From assembly GCF_024519285.1 (NCBI RefSeq), contig NZ_JAMZCY010000012.1, positions 1 through 64,000 on the forward strand: 64,000 nt of DNA, in the 5' to 3' direction. Below the pieces are notes generated by a model that was not told the origin of the DNA, searched no databases, and saw only the letters and a program-made list of their open reading frames with translations. This document shows, piece after piece, positions 44,258 through 53,476 of this stretch. The stretch's first letter is position 1, and every line of letters starts with the position of its first letter. This stretch comes from Cohnella sp. WQ 127256 (lineage in GTDB: Bacteria; Bacillota; Bacilli; Paenibacillales; Paenibacillaceae). A program made the translations under genes and the position numbers.

Positions 44258-46013
44258 GTGTCATCTCTCCCTTAATCCACGGTTGAATCACTTTAACGAC
44301 GGTTCCTTCCGGTCGATTCATAAATTCGATACCATATTGTTTACCAAAATACAGTTGAATACGATCATTAATATTTTTCACAGCGAAGCCCTTATTGTTG
44401 TCGCCATAATGCTCTAACAAATGCTGGATCTCCTCCAAGTCAACGCCATTCCCTGAATCAGAGATATAGAAAACTAACAAATCTTGTTCTTGTTTGATTT
44501 CCACTCGAATAATACCTGAATCACCCTTTTTCTCAATCCCATGCACAATCGCATTTTCTACAAAGGGCTGCAAAATTAATTTAACAGTATGACAATCCAG
44601 CGTTTCCTCATCTACTGAAATTTGAAAATCAATCATTTCTTCATAGCGCTTTTGTTGAATAACGACATAATGGCGGAGATGCTCAACTTCATCGCGCACA
44701 GTCGTAATTTCGCGTCCACTATTGAGGCTAAGTCTGAACAATTTGGACAACGCCTGTACAAGCTCGGACGTCTCGAACGCTTTTTCCATACGGCTCATCC
44801 AGTAAATCGTATCCAGTGTGTTATATAAGAAGTGGGGATTGATTTGCGCTTGGAAAGCCTTTAGCTCTGCTTCCTTCTTATTAAGCTGCGCTGTGTATAC
44901 TTCAGATATCAATTCGCGTAATCGTTCAAGCATTTTATTAAAGCTTAGCCCTAATTGTGTAATTTCATCATTCCCTGAAACCGTAATATGGGCTGTAAAA
45001 TGGTCATCTTCCACTTGACTCATCAAGCCACTTAGCTTACGAATCGGGATTATAATTTGCCTTGAGAACAAATAGGCCATCCCCGCGCACACGATAAAAG
45101 TAATCAGAATTGTAATGATAATAATCCGCGGGATGACTTGATTTTCTTTCAACAGCTCTTGCGCCGGTACGAGATGAAGGATATGCCAATTCAGAGGCTT
45201 TATCTCAACGTAAGTTAGCATATATGGCGTATGATCTATCGTAAGCTCCAAGTACCCTTGTTGGTTCACTAGCGCTAATGAGCCTCTAATAATATCTGGC
45301 ATCATTAGGTTCTCATGATTCACATTCGTCGACGCGATGATCGAATACTGCTCATTTACGAGATAATATCCGTCAATATCCCCGCTAAGGCGGCTCTCCA
45401 GCAATCCCCGTACAGCGTCCAGATCCATATTCATTTGTACAACACCCAGTGAAAGGGAGATATTGTTGATATCCTTTATCTCCCTTTCATAAGAGATGAC
45501 TTTCTTTTTCGTTCCATTTCCAAGTACAACATCATTTAAATGCCACCGTGGCTGCCCCTTACGTGCCAATATGTCGGAGATTTGATCTGGTCGTAAGGGT
45601 TGCACTTTTCCACGCGCATTTAAACGGTTGTCGTGCAACCCTTCAAGCTGAATCGATTGTACAAATGATTTCATATTCGGTAAATTAGTCAACAGCTGCT
45701 CCGTTATTGCCTTTTGTTCGTTATAAGCGATCGGATCTTCATCCGTTTTCATTTTCAGAAATTGCCTAACCTCGCTTGATTGCATCATAAAAAGCGACGT
45801 ATCGTTGAAAAAATCAAACATGTATTCGAGGTTTTGCCCAATTTGCGACACCGTATTGAGATCTGACACGCTTACCTTTTGACGAATGATTTCCGAAGAT
45901 TTGACATAAGACAATATGCCCACTACCAGCAATGGAATAAGAACCAGAATTAAAATAAAAAATAAAATTTTGTACTGCAAGCTAATAAATCGCTTTCGAC
46001 CCTTCTGTAACAT
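44232..46013 (-). CDS. Sensor histidine kinase (YesM type)
   Basis: This ~593-residue membrane kinase has helix 1 at residues ~15-38, a large extracellular dCACHE-like sensor to ~305, a second helix, a HAMP domain, the His_kinase block QAQINPHFLYNTLDTIYW with the phosphorylated His, and an HATPase with ILQPFVENAIVHGIEKKGDS and DSGNGV. Start ATG 46013 was chosen for its GAAGG site; a longer in-frame start is weaker. It is the first gene of the operon, and YesM kinases sense extracellular sugars either directly or through a binding protein. Confidence 0.9.
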   Translation of the reverse strand: MLQKGRKRFISLQYKILFFILILVLIPLLVVGILSYVKSSEIIRQKVSVSDLNTVSQIGQNLEYMFDFFNDTSLFMMQSSEVRQFLKMKTDEDPIAYNEQKAITEQLLTNLPNMKSFVQSIQLEGLHDNRLNARGKVQPLRPDQISDILARKGQPRWHLNDVVLGNGTKKKVISYEREIKDINNISLSLGVVQMNMDLDAVRGLLESRLSGDIDGYYLVNEQYSIIASTNVNHENLMMPDIIRGSLALVNQQGYLELTIDHTPYMLTYVEIKPLNWHILHLVPAQELLKENQVIPRIIIITILITFIVCAGMAYLFSRQIIIPIRKLSGLMSQVEDDHFTAHITVSGNDEITQLGLSFNKMLERLRELISEVYTAQLNKKEAELKAFQAQINPHFLYNTLDTIYWMSRMEKAFETSELVQALSKLFRLSLNSGREITTVRDEVEHLRHYVVIQQKRYEEMIDFQISVDEETLDCHTVKLILQPFVENAIVHGIEKKGDSGIIRVEIKQEQDLLVFYISDSGNGVDLEEIQHLLEHYGDNNKGFAVKNINDRIQLYFGKQYGIEFMNRPEGTVVKVIQPWIKGEMTHDQADDRR

Positions 46014-46143
46014 GACTACCTTCCCCCACCTTTTCTTGCCTAAGTCATGATTCAACGACTATCCCAATCCCATACATTGTTTCAGAAAAATGAATATAGC
46101 ATACATCTTTAAAGTGAAACAACCGACCAGCCATCCCGATTAG

Positions 46144-46207
46144 TGTCACATCTCATAGATAATTGGACATTTGAATAGTTTTTTTTATGTTTTTATCCTT
46201 TGTGACA
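46144..46207. promoter_or_regulatory. Divergent control region of the glycan locus
   Basis: Between the kinase and hydrolase genes lie the inverted heptamers TGTCACA (46144-46150) and TGTGACA (46201-46207), 50 nt apart, plus long T runs. They could be sites for the AraC-type response regulator. Evidence is only symmetry and position. Confidence 0.3.
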
Positions 46208-46258
46208 TGATAATGTTGGATTATTATGAGTATCGTGCCGAAAGGGGACAATTCAACT

Positions 46259-49200
46259 ATGAATCACATCGTTGTTTTATATGATCCAACATTTCCTTAT
46301 GCTGGTGACCAAATCGATCAAGCTTCCTTAATCAAGCTCGAAGAAGGAGCAACTGTTGTTAGCGTCGATGCACTTGACGAAGCATTAGCTGCACTAGAAG
46401 GTGGAAGTTTTGTTAACCTACATGCCCCCTATTTCCCTAAAGATAGCTGGAATCAAATTTTAAGCTATCTAAAGCGCGGCGGTTCGTTGCTCAGTATCGG
46501 AGGAGCTCCATTCCGTATTCCCGTATACCAAGAGAATGGTCAATGGGTGGAAGAGGTTCAACAAACTTCCTACCATCAGCATTTGAACATACATGAGGCC
46601 ATGCCTGTTCAGCCTGAGCCCTTCGATCATTTGGTCGGATCCCTAGATAATCCCGTTTGTTCACCATACATCAATGGATTAACGATAGAGCCAACATTCA
46701 GCTTAGTGTTGCATGTAAGTAAGGAGACGTTAATCCCACATGAAATGGGCTCTTTAGGCACGATGAACACACATATCCAACCTTTAGTTACAGCAATCTC
46801 TAAGGATGGCCGAGAAGTAGGCGCACCTATTGTGATGCTCGAAAATGTACGAGGAGTGTATGCCGGAAGTCGGTGGATGTTCGTTAATCAGCCTCTTCGA
46901 GCTTCGTTCTGGAATGCTATGGGTGCGGAAGCGGTTATGGCATGGGCGGAATACAGCGCTCGTGGCGTTACAGAATTATGGTTAAAACCGAGCTATGCCA
47001 GCTATGATCCAGGAGATCGGGCTAAGTTTAAGTTCCAATGGCAAACGCTTGGTGAACTAGGAGATAACTCCAACAAGGAATGGTCAGTTAAGCTTGTATT
47101 CGGTAAAGATCAAGGTGGAGAACCTCATGCTGAATGGACACAAACTTACGTGTTGGCAGGCTCGCGTGAGCAACAGTCCTTCACGATTAACGTGCCGTTA
47201 GAGTTACAAGCGGGGCAATATACGATGCGTGCCGATCTGACTTCGAATACCGGTGAAAGTAAGACGATGCGTCAAGGCATTTGGTGCTGGGATGAGCAAA
47301 TGCTTCAGGAAGGTGAACCCATCACCTGTGATCGTGATTACTTCTTCAAGGATGGTCGTCCGTTACCTCTTGTGGGAATGACCTATATGACTAGTGATGT
47401 TGCTCGTAACTTCCTATTCTTGCCGAATGTGGCGGTATGGGATCGAGATATGGACGCGATGAAAAAAGCAGGTATCAACTATATCCGTACCGGAATTTGG
47501 ACAGGCTATCGTCAAATGATGCTACTCGATGGTCATCCGTCAGAAGACGTGCTACGGGCGATTGATGCCTTTGTTATGACTGCGAAGAAGCATGATCTTG
47601 AGCTTACTTTCTGCTTCTTCTCATTCGCTCCAGAGCTGTGGGAAGGATTAAATCCCTATCTTGATCCGCGTAGCGTAGAAGCTCAAAAACGTTTTGTCGG
47701 ATCCATCGTCTCGCGTCACAGCAAGACAACGAACGTCCACTGGGATTTGATCAACGAACCATCTATGTTCGATCCGAAACGGATTTTCTCTAAAGGTCCA
47801 CGTAGTGCACATGATCCTTATGAGAAAGCGGCTTATATCGAATGGTTGACTCAACGTCATGGCTCGATCCGCGAGCTTCAACAACGTTGGGGAATGACAC
47901 CGGTCAATCTTCCAAGCTTTGAAGCAGTCCGTATTCCGGAAGATAGTGACATCAATTCGGACATTCAGGATGTACACTCAGGTAAGAAGGGTACACGTTG
48001 GCTGGATTATGCATTATTCTCCATGGATATGCTGAACCGTTGGGCTAACGAGCTAAATGAAACGATCCGTTCATTTGCACCAAATCACCTCATTACGATT
48101 GGACAAGACGAAGGGTTAAATGCACAGCGCCCTTCCCCATTCTTCTATGAAAAGGCTATGGATTACACCACAAACCATTCCTGGTGGTTAATGGACCAGC
48201 TCGTATGGGACGGCATATTTGCCAAAACACCGTACAAGCCGAATGTCATCCAAGAAACAGGTATTATGTATGTGGAAACCCCGGACGGTATGGCTAAGCG
48301 GAGCGAAGAAGAATTACGCAATATTCTTGAGCGCAAATATGCTTATGCATTTTCCACAGGTGGAGCAGGAGCCGTACAATGGCTGTGGAACACAAATTAC
48401 TTCATGAACAACGTTAACGAATCGAATATTGGGGCATTGCGTGCAGATGGCACCGAAAAGCCTGAAGCGAATGTTTCCTATGATTTCGGTCAATTTATGG
48501 GCGAAATCCGTGATTTGTTCGTCGGTCGTAAATTAGAGGATATCGTCATGATATTCCCGTATTCGAACGATTTATCCAACCGTCGCTTCGCTGTGGAAGC
48601 CACAAGTCGTGCGACACGAGTGCTTGCTCATGATATGAATGTACCCTTCCGAGCGATGGGCGAATATCAGCTAGAAGCACTAAATGATCAGCCTGCTAAG
48701 CTCATTATTGTGCCAAGTGCGCATAATTTCAGCGACGCAGCTATGGAACAACTGCTTGATCATGTTGCTAAGCATGAAACAACTTTATTATTTACCGGGC
48801 CTAGCAGCTTGGATGAATATTGGCATAAGTCTGATCGGTTTAGCGAGCTGTTCGGTTCCCGCTCAGTTGGCAATGTGCTACGTGAGGAAATGTTCACGCT
48901 GGACGGACAGAACGTACACCTCTCTTATGGCGGACGTAAAATTGCCAAGCTAGCGAAAGAGGCTGTGCTTGAATCGGTGGATGGTAAAGTGGTGAAATCT
49001 ACTGCTTCTGTGCGAGAGTTGAAGCTAGGGAAAGGTCGAATTCTCTGGTGTGGATTGCCTGTTGAAATGAATGATCGTGCGGATTCAATCGCTACATTGT
49101 ACCGTCACGCGATTGTGCAAGCCGGCGTTACACCAGAGCTGGTCTGGGAGCAAGGCGGCGAATACTCCGGCGTATATGGTCGCAAGCTAAGCTTCAAGGA

Positions 49201-49390
49201 TGGCGACTTGTATATCTTTGTTTCCGAATTTGGAGCAGATGCAGACGTTCGGATAACCAATCCAATTACGAGCCAAACGTATTCGTTCACATTAGAAAGC
49301 GAACGTACCGTCATGTTCACGACAGATTGCAACGGTAAGCTTCAAACGGTATACCGTCCTCATGAGGTTAACGTTATCGTTCAGGGCTAA
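46259..49390 (+). CDS. Clan GH-A glycoside hydrolase with N-terminal GATase-like domain
   Basis: This ~1043-residue cytoplasmic enzyme has a Rossmann-like, GATase1-type domain at residues ~1-90 (IVVLYDPTFPYAGDQIDQAS, LKRGGSLLSIGG), a beta-sandwich, then a (beta/alpha)8 barrel from ~370. The acid/base is Glu500 in WDLINEPSMF and the nucleophile Glu666 in NVIQETGIMY, the clan GH-A pair. A second GATase-like segment follows (~790-900) and a C-terminal beta domain ends the protein. The nearest groups are GH42/GH5-like beta-galactosidases and beta-mannosidases; the exact family is uncertain. Divergent from the transporter operon, it probably attacks the imported glycan. Start ATG 46259 follows GAAAGGGGA. 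Confidence 0.78.
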   Translation: MNHIVVLYDPTFPYAGDQIDQASLIKLEEGATVVSVDALDEALAALEGGSFVNLHAPYFPKDSWNQILSYLKRGGSLLSIGGAPFRIPVYQENGQWVEEVQQTSYHQHLNIHEAMPVQPEPFDHLVGSLDNPVCSPYINGLTIEPTFSLVLHVSKETLIPHEMGSLGTMNTHIQPLVTAISKDGREVGAPIVMLENVRGVYAGSRWMFVNQPLRASFWNAMGAEAVMAWAEYSARGVTELWLKPSYASYDPGDRAKFKFQWQTLGELGDNSNKEWSVKLVFGKDQGGEPHAEWTQTYVLAGSREQQSFTINVPLELQAGQYTMRADLTSNTGESKTMRQGIWCWDEQMLQEGEPITCDRDYFFKDGRPLPLVGMTYMTSDVARNFLFLPNVAVWDRDMDAMKKAGINYIRTGIWTGYRQMMLLDGHPSEDVLRAIDAFVMTAKKHDLELTFCFFSFAPELWEGLNPYLDPRSVEAQKRFVGSIVSRHSKTTNVHWDLINEPSMFDPKRIFSKGPRSAHDPYEKAAYIEWLTQRHGSIRELQQRWGMTPVNLPSFEAVRIPEDSDINSDIQDVHSGKKGTRWLDYALFSMDMLNRWANELNETIRSFAPNHLITIGQDEGLNAQRPSPFFYEKAMDYTTNHSWWLMDQLVWDGIFAKTPYKPNVIQETGIMYVETPDGMAKRSEEELRNILERKYAYAFSTGGAGAVQWLWNTNYFMNNVNESNIGALRADGTEKPEANVSYDFGQFMGEIRDLFVGRKLEDIVMIFPYSNDLSNRRFAVEATSRATRVLAHDMNVPFRAMGEYQLEALNDQPAKLIIVPSAHNFSDAAMEQLLDHVAKHETTLLFTGPSSLDEYWHKSDRFSELFGSRSVGNVLREEMFTLDGQNVHLSYGGRKIAKLAKEAVLESVDGKVVKSTASVRELKLGKGRILWCGLPVEMNDRADSIATLYRHAIVQAGVTPELVWEQGGEYSGVYGRKLSFKDGDLYIFVSEFGADADVRITNPITSQTYSFTLESERTVMFTTDCNGKLQTVYRPHEVNVIVQG

Positions 49391-49410
49391 CATTAGAACA
49401 ATTAAACGCA

Positions 49411-49448
49411 ACAGCGCGAACCGTAAGAGTTACCGGTTCGCGCTGTTT
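49411..49448. terminator. Terminator after the GH-A hydrolase
   Basis: AACAGCGCGAACCG pairs with CGGTTCGCGCTGTT and TAA with TTA around a short loop, giving a very stable hairpin between convergent genes. Confidence 0.8.
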
Positions 49449-49478
49449 GCATTTCAATATGCAATGGATTCCAAATCG

Positions 49479-50111
49479 CTATTGATCAGCTTCAGAAGCT
49501 TCGGAACCCCCTCTTCTTATCCACGTACGTAACACCATTCTGTGGGTATACACTAGAATAACAAAGTTGCCAAGCCACACCCACCATATGGCAGCAGAAA
49601 ACGTACTTAACATTAAGTAGATGGACAGGAGCATCATGCCGGTCACGACTTGCAAGCCTCCCGCTTCCACGGGGTTAAGTATGCACTTCCTCTTGTTTAT
49701 CAAATGCGTCAAAACCACCAACAGAGCTAAAATGACGGCGTAGACCAATGAAATCTCGAACCCCGTTAATGCACTCCATATCCCGAAGGTGACGGCAATG
49801 GCTTTTCCTCCCCTCCCTCTAAGAAAGGGAGAAAAAGCATGACCTGCAATCGGTGCTATAGCTAAAGGAATGATAAGATTACCTTGGGCATATTCGCTTC
49901 CCCTAATCAGCATAAGAGGAACATATCCTTTAAGGAAATCCAACATAATACCGGCAATCCCGAATAGATAACCTGATGACTTCCACAAGTTCATCGCACC
50001 CGGATTTCCGTCGCCAACGGCTTTCAGATCTTTGTTAGTCATAAGACCCAACCAATATGAAAACATCAGTGAACCCGAAAGGAATGAACCCGCAGTCAAC
50101 AAAATGATCAT
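49479..50111 (-). CDS. PlsY-like glycerol-3-phosphate acyltransferase
   Basis: This 210-residue membrane protein has about seven helices. It carries PlsY motif 1 in altered form (DLKAVGDGNPGAMNLWKSSG against the usual GSGNxGATN), the lysine motif DFLKGYVPLML and GHAFSPFLRGRGGKAIAVTF. PlsY transfers acyl from acyl phosphate to glycerol 3-phosphate. The deviations and the operon with a GT2 suggest a specialised acylation rather than the housekeeping enzyme. ATG 50111 overlaps the GT2 stop (TGATG), with ACGGAG upstream. Confidence 0.8.
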   Translation of the reverse strand: MIILLTAGSFLSGSLMFSYWLGLMTNKDLKAVGDGNPGAMNLWKSSGYLFGIAGIMLDFLKGYVPLMLIRGSEYAQGNLIIPLAIAPIAGHAFSPFLRGRGGKAIAVTFGIWSALTGFEISLVYAVILALLVVLTHLINKRKCILNPVEAGGLQVVTGMMLLSIYLMLSTFSAAIWWVWLGNFVILVYTHRMVLRTWIRRGGSEASEADQ

Positions 50112-51202
50112 CAACTCCGTTTGCCTCCTACTCGGATGTGCCTTCCCTTCCATCTTACTTTCCTTAGAATAACGACCTGGTACAACGAATACAGCATGAT
50201 ACCAATGAAAAATAGGGTCGACACAACATGCAGAATGGGTATCACGAACCCAAATGCACCCACATATCTAATGAAATAAAACAATTGAACCATATACATG
50301 AGATAACCGATGAATAACGGCACTGCCCATGAAGTGTTCGCAAATATAAACACAGTCCCCGAAACGATGAGTCCCACCACCCACATCGCTATGGGGATAA
50401 TCGTCAACAGGCTTAGTGTTGAGGTGCTTAGGACAGCACCTTTACTGAAGCCCTCAATTTCACTTTGGATGCCTTGCGGGTACATACGGAACGATACTAA
50501 GCCGTACCCGATATAATTGTTGATCGGGACACCAGCTTCACTAAATTTCGATCCCAGAAACAAATCGTCCAGCACCTCGGATTTCACGCTTTCATGCCCG
50601 TTGATTTTTTCATAATCCTCTCTTAAAGCCAGGATACAGGAGCCATAAAGTCCTTTTCCCGGATTTCTTCGTTCGAAAATCGAAGTGAACGTGAAGATTC
50701 CAAGCATATTCAACACCATGGCGAGCTTCTCATACAGCTTCTCCGTATGATGAAAGGGAACAACCGAGATGACGCCCTTCGAGCGTTCCCTCGCTTGAAT
50801 TAATGCTGATAATGCGTTAGGTGCCAGCCTAATATCCGCATCCAAAAAGGCGAAGACATCGCCAGAGGCGTGCAAATATCCATTCCACACGGCCCAGCTC
50901 TTCCCTGTCCATCCCTCTGGGATGCTACTATTGGGAATCACCTTGACCCCATAGCTTTCCGCTATCTCCCTAGTCCGGTCATCTGAGAAATCATCTACAA
51001 CAATGATTTCAAAGGGGTGAACAGTTTGCGACTTAAGGGAATCAAGCAGATGTGGTAAATTACATTGTTCATTTCTAGCAGGAATGATAACAGACAGCCT
51101 TCGTAGATTCTGATGAGGCTCATGGGTAAGGGGCAACGTGTTTTTTCGAAACAGAAAAAAGCCTGAGAGGCATCCGACTAGCAATAGAATAACCATCCAC
51201 AT
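50111..51202 (-). CDS. Membrane glycosyltransferase family 2
   Basis: This 363-residue protein has an N-terminal membrane anchor (residues 1-20), a GT-A catalytic domain (VIIPARNEQCNLPHLLDSLK, VVDDFSDDRT, FLDADIRLAP with the DxD, and LDDLFLGSKF) and four C-terminal helices. The pattern is close to CrtQ-like diaponeurosporenoate glycosyltransferases and related lipid glycosyltransferases. Translational coupling to a PlsY-like acyltransferase suggests that a glycosylated and acylated lipid is made. No carotenoid gene is nearby, so the acceptor is open. Confidence 0.82.
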   Translation of the reverse strand: MWMVILLLVGCLSGFFLFRKNTLPLTHEPHQNLRRLSVIIPARNEQCNLPHLLDSLKSQTVHPFEIIVVDDFSDDRTREIAESYGVKVIPNSSIPEGWTGKSWAVWNGYLHASGDVFAFLDADIRLAPNALSALIQARERSKGVISVVPFHHTEKLYEKLAMVLNMLGIFTFTSIFERRNPGKGLYGSCILALREDYEKINGHESVKSEVLDDLFLGSKFSEAGVPINNYIGYGLVSFRMYPQGIQSEIEGFSKGAVLSTSTLSLLTIIPIAMWVVGLIVSGTVFIFANTSWAVPLFIGYLMYMVQLFYFIRYVGAFGFVIPILHVVSTLFFIGIMLYSLYQVVILRKVRWKGRHIRVGGKRS

Positions 51203-51285
51203 GTACTGATCCCCCTTCGTACTTCTATATCTATGAGGGGATGGCTTGTATTAGTTAATTGATTATTTCTTTCTAGAACTTTGTA

Positions 51286-51310
51286 CTATCGAAATATTGC
51301 TATCCTATTC
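51286..51310 (+). promoter_or_regulatory. Candidate Ada operator upstream of alkA
   Basis: This 25-bp motif ends TTGCTATCCTATTC and is identical at 22 of 25 positions to one upstream of adaA (54102-54126). It ends exactly 31 nt before TATAAT (51342-51347). The -35 position has a poor hexamer (TTATCT), as expected for an activator-dependent promoter. Methylated AdaA is the obvious binding protein; this is inferred. Confidence 0.7.
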
Positions 51311-51389
51311 GTATCGTATTATCTATAGTCTATCGACCGTTTATAATAATGAATAATGAATGATACAGAGGTTCAGTTGGAGGGATTAC

Positions 51390-52349
51390 ATGACTATACG
51401 TCAACAAGACATGCTAAATTTCAAATATGAAGAGATCACGGGATGTACGTTAGTAGATGTCCCCTACGCGTTTAGCTATAACGAAACTTTACTCTATCTG
51501 ACTAGGTCAACTATGGAGTGCTTACATCATGTGGAGAATCGCCATATTTATAAGCTCATTGAGATTGAGCATGAGCCCATCTTAATCGAAATTAGCGAAA
51601 GCGATGCTTCTACTATTTGGATCCGCCTTGTGGATAGTCTACCTCGTGATCGTACCGTTTGGGAGTCGATTGTTCATTATGTGCAGGAGTGGTTCGATCT
51701 CCATAGAGATTTAGCCCCCTTCTATCACATAGCAGCGAATGATCCCCTACTCAGCAAGCTGGCAACCGATTATTACGGCATGCGCATTATCGGAGTCCCT
51801 GATTTGTTCGAAGCGTTATGCTGGGCTGTCATCGGGCAACAGATCAATCTGACATTCGCATATACGTTGAAAAAGCGTTTCGTTGAAGCATTTGGTAAGC
51901 CTATGGAGTGGAACAGTCGTACATATTGGCTGTTCCCAAAGCCAGAAGATGTTGCTTCTATATTAGTAGATGATTTGAAGAAGCTACAGTTTACGAGTAA
52001 GAAAGCTGAGTACATTATCCATATCGCTCAACTCATGCAACAGGGAGAGCTCTCGAAGCATGCACTGCTGTCATCCTCTGATTTCAAAGCGATTGAGTCG
52101 CAGCTGATAACGATACGAGGAATTGGACCTTGGACGGCTAACTATGTGCTGATGCGGTGTTTCAGAGATCCTTCTGCATTCCCGATCGGAGATGCTGCCT
52201 TACAAACTGCACTGAAACTCCTGCTAAATAGATCACAAAAGCCTTCCTTGGATGAAATCAAGCAACTCTTCTTCCCTTGGAAGGAGTGGGAAGCCTATGC
52301 GGTTTTCTATCTATGGCGAAGCCTGACGCCTGTTGATGCGACTCCCTAG
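51390..52349 (+). CDS. alkA: DNA-3-methyladenine glycosylase II
   Basis: This ~319-residue base-excision repair enzyme removes 3-methyladenine and other alkylated bases. The N-terminal AlkA_N-type domain runs to ~115; the HhH-GPD domain carries the hairpin ITIRGIGPWTANYVLMRCFR and the catalytic aspartate in FPIGDAALQ. CWAVIGQQINLTFAYTLKKR is the family's helix motif. ATG 51390 follows TTGGAGGG by 6 nt. It converges on adaA-adaB and shares their operator-like motif. Confidence 0.9.
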   Translation: MTIRQQDMLNFKYEEITGCTLVDVPYAFSYNETLLYLTRSTMECLHHVENRHIYKLIEIEHEPILIEISESDASTIWIRLVDSLPRDRTVWESIVHYVQEWFDLHRDLAPFYHIAANDPLLSKLATDYYGMRIIGVPDLFEALCWAVIGQQINLTFAYTLKKRFVEAFGKPMEWNSRTYWLFPKPEDVASILVDDLKKLQFTSKKAEYIIHIAQLMQQGELSKHALLSSSDFKAIESQLITIRGIGPWTANYVLMRCFRDPSAFPIGDAALQTALKLLLNRSQKPSLDEIKQLFFPWKEWEAYAVFYLWRSLTPVDATP

Positions 52350-52378
52350 CTCCCTTATCCGACCACTAATAACCTCCA

Positions 52379-52407
52379 CACCTCTTGGGAATAATTCCTG
52401 AGAGGTG
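52379..52407 (+). promoter_or_regulatory. Hairpin covering a ribosome-binding site
   Basis: CACCTCT pairs with AGAGGTG, with GGGAAT/ATTCC pairing inside. The right arm contains the AGAGGTG ribosome-binding site of the next gene (ATG 52413), so folding would hide it. It also lies 30 bp after the alkA stop and could double as an mRNA 3' end. Confidence 0.45.
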
Positions 52408-52412
52408 ATTTT

Positions 52413-52847
52413 ATGAAATTCAGAATAATGGTCGCTTTAACCGTCATTTCTCTACTTTTTGCTACTGATGATGTTAAATCCAAAGAACTATCTACTGTCG
52501 CTGTCTTTGATGTTAAGCAAGAGAAGGTAGTAAAAGTAATGCCCTTAACCGCTGAGTTAAAAGACTCAGTGCTTGAGCTTCTCCAATCCTCGCCCACTGT
52601 ATATGGAGGTTTTTCCATGAATCCGTCAAGTGGACTCGTTCTCCATATCCCATTCCCATCACCCATACAAGTTCCTCACAAGTACTATTCAAACAAGATT
52701 AACGAGTTGTATTTATTCCTTGAGCACGGCGCTAAGCCAACAGCACTATTGTTTCTAGATAATCACAAACAAATCATCGTTGTATTGGATGTTGATCTTC
52801 AGAAGTTTGTTCATCAGAATGATTTAAGTTCGATCTGGAATGATTAA
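52413..52847 (+). CDS. Hypothetical secreted protein
   Basis: This 144-residue protein has an N-terminal signal sequence (MKFRIMVALTVISLLFATDD) and a small alpha/beta domain with FDVKQEKVVKVMPLTAELKD and ALLFLDNHKQIIVVLDVD. I know no function for it; similar small exported proteins occur in Bacillus and Paenibacillus. It has no lipobox. The ribosome-binding site AGAGGTG lies inside a hairpin. It sits between alkA and the convergent adaB without an obvious link to repair. Confidence 0.6.
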   Translation: MKFRIMVALTVISLLFATDDVKSKELSTVAVFDVKQEKVVKVMPLTAELKDSVLELLQSSPTVYGGFSMNPSSGLVLHIPFPSPIQVPHKYYSNKINELYLFLEHGAKPTALLFLDNHKQIIVVLDVDLQKFVHQNDLSSIWND

Positions 52848-52924
52848 CCAGTGAACTAGATTACAGCAAAAAAAACAGGAGCTGCTATTAAGCATACTCC
52901 CGTTCGTTAACGTGACACTTCAGC

Positions 52925-53476
52925 TCAAAACTGGAACCGCTCATGTCCGACGGCATTCAAATGGGTTATCCCTTCTAAAGCGAGGATATCCTTCTTCAGT
53001 TGCAGCCCCCCTCTGAATCCAGTTAACGTACCGTTAGAACCAACAACCCGATGGCAAGGTAACACAATGGGCAATGGATTGCGTCCAATCGCAGTGCCTA
53101 CTGCTCGTATTGCCGAAGGTTTTCCAATTGTGCTGGCAAGCTGCTTATACGTCCAAGTTTCCCCATGAGGGATTTGGCTTAGCGTTGTCCATACACTTCG
53201 TTGAAACGTTGTTCCTCCTACATCCAGAGGGACCTTATCGAAGCTGACGGGAACACCTGCAAAATACTGCTCCAATAATTCAAGGATACCGAATTCAACA
53301 AATAAGCTGCGGTCCTCAAACATCTGATCCTCTTGAAACAAATCTTGATTCAATCCACCCAACGATGCCGGTAGCGGAGGATATAACAATTGACTAATTC
53401 CGTTCTCAGTAGCTATAAGTGTCCATGGCTGATTTAGCCCCATTACCGTTTGTCGATATTTTCTATTGACTGTCAA
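52925..53476 (-). CDS. adaB: Methylated-DNA--cysteine S-methyltransferase
   Basis: This ~183-residue suicide repair protein transfers the methyl group of O6-methylguanine to its own cysteine in LPIVLPCHRVVGSNGTLTGF. The winged-helix element QIPHGETWTYKQLASTIGKP and the arginine finger region IRAVGTAIGRNP are present. The start is TTG 53476, with AAGGAGG 8 nt upstream, overlapping the adaA stop by 14 bp. Named adaB from its coupling to adaA; on its own it could equally be called ogt. Confidence 0.88.
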   Translation of the reverse strand: MTVNRKYRQTVMGLNQPWTLIATENGISQLLYPPLPASLGGLNQDLFQEDQMFEDRSLFVEFGILELLEQYFAGVPVSFDKVPLDVGGTTFQRSVWTTLSQIPHGETWTYKQLASTIGKPSAIRAVGTAIGRNPLPIVLPCHRVVGSNGTLTGFRGGLQLKKDILALEGITHLNAVGHERFQF

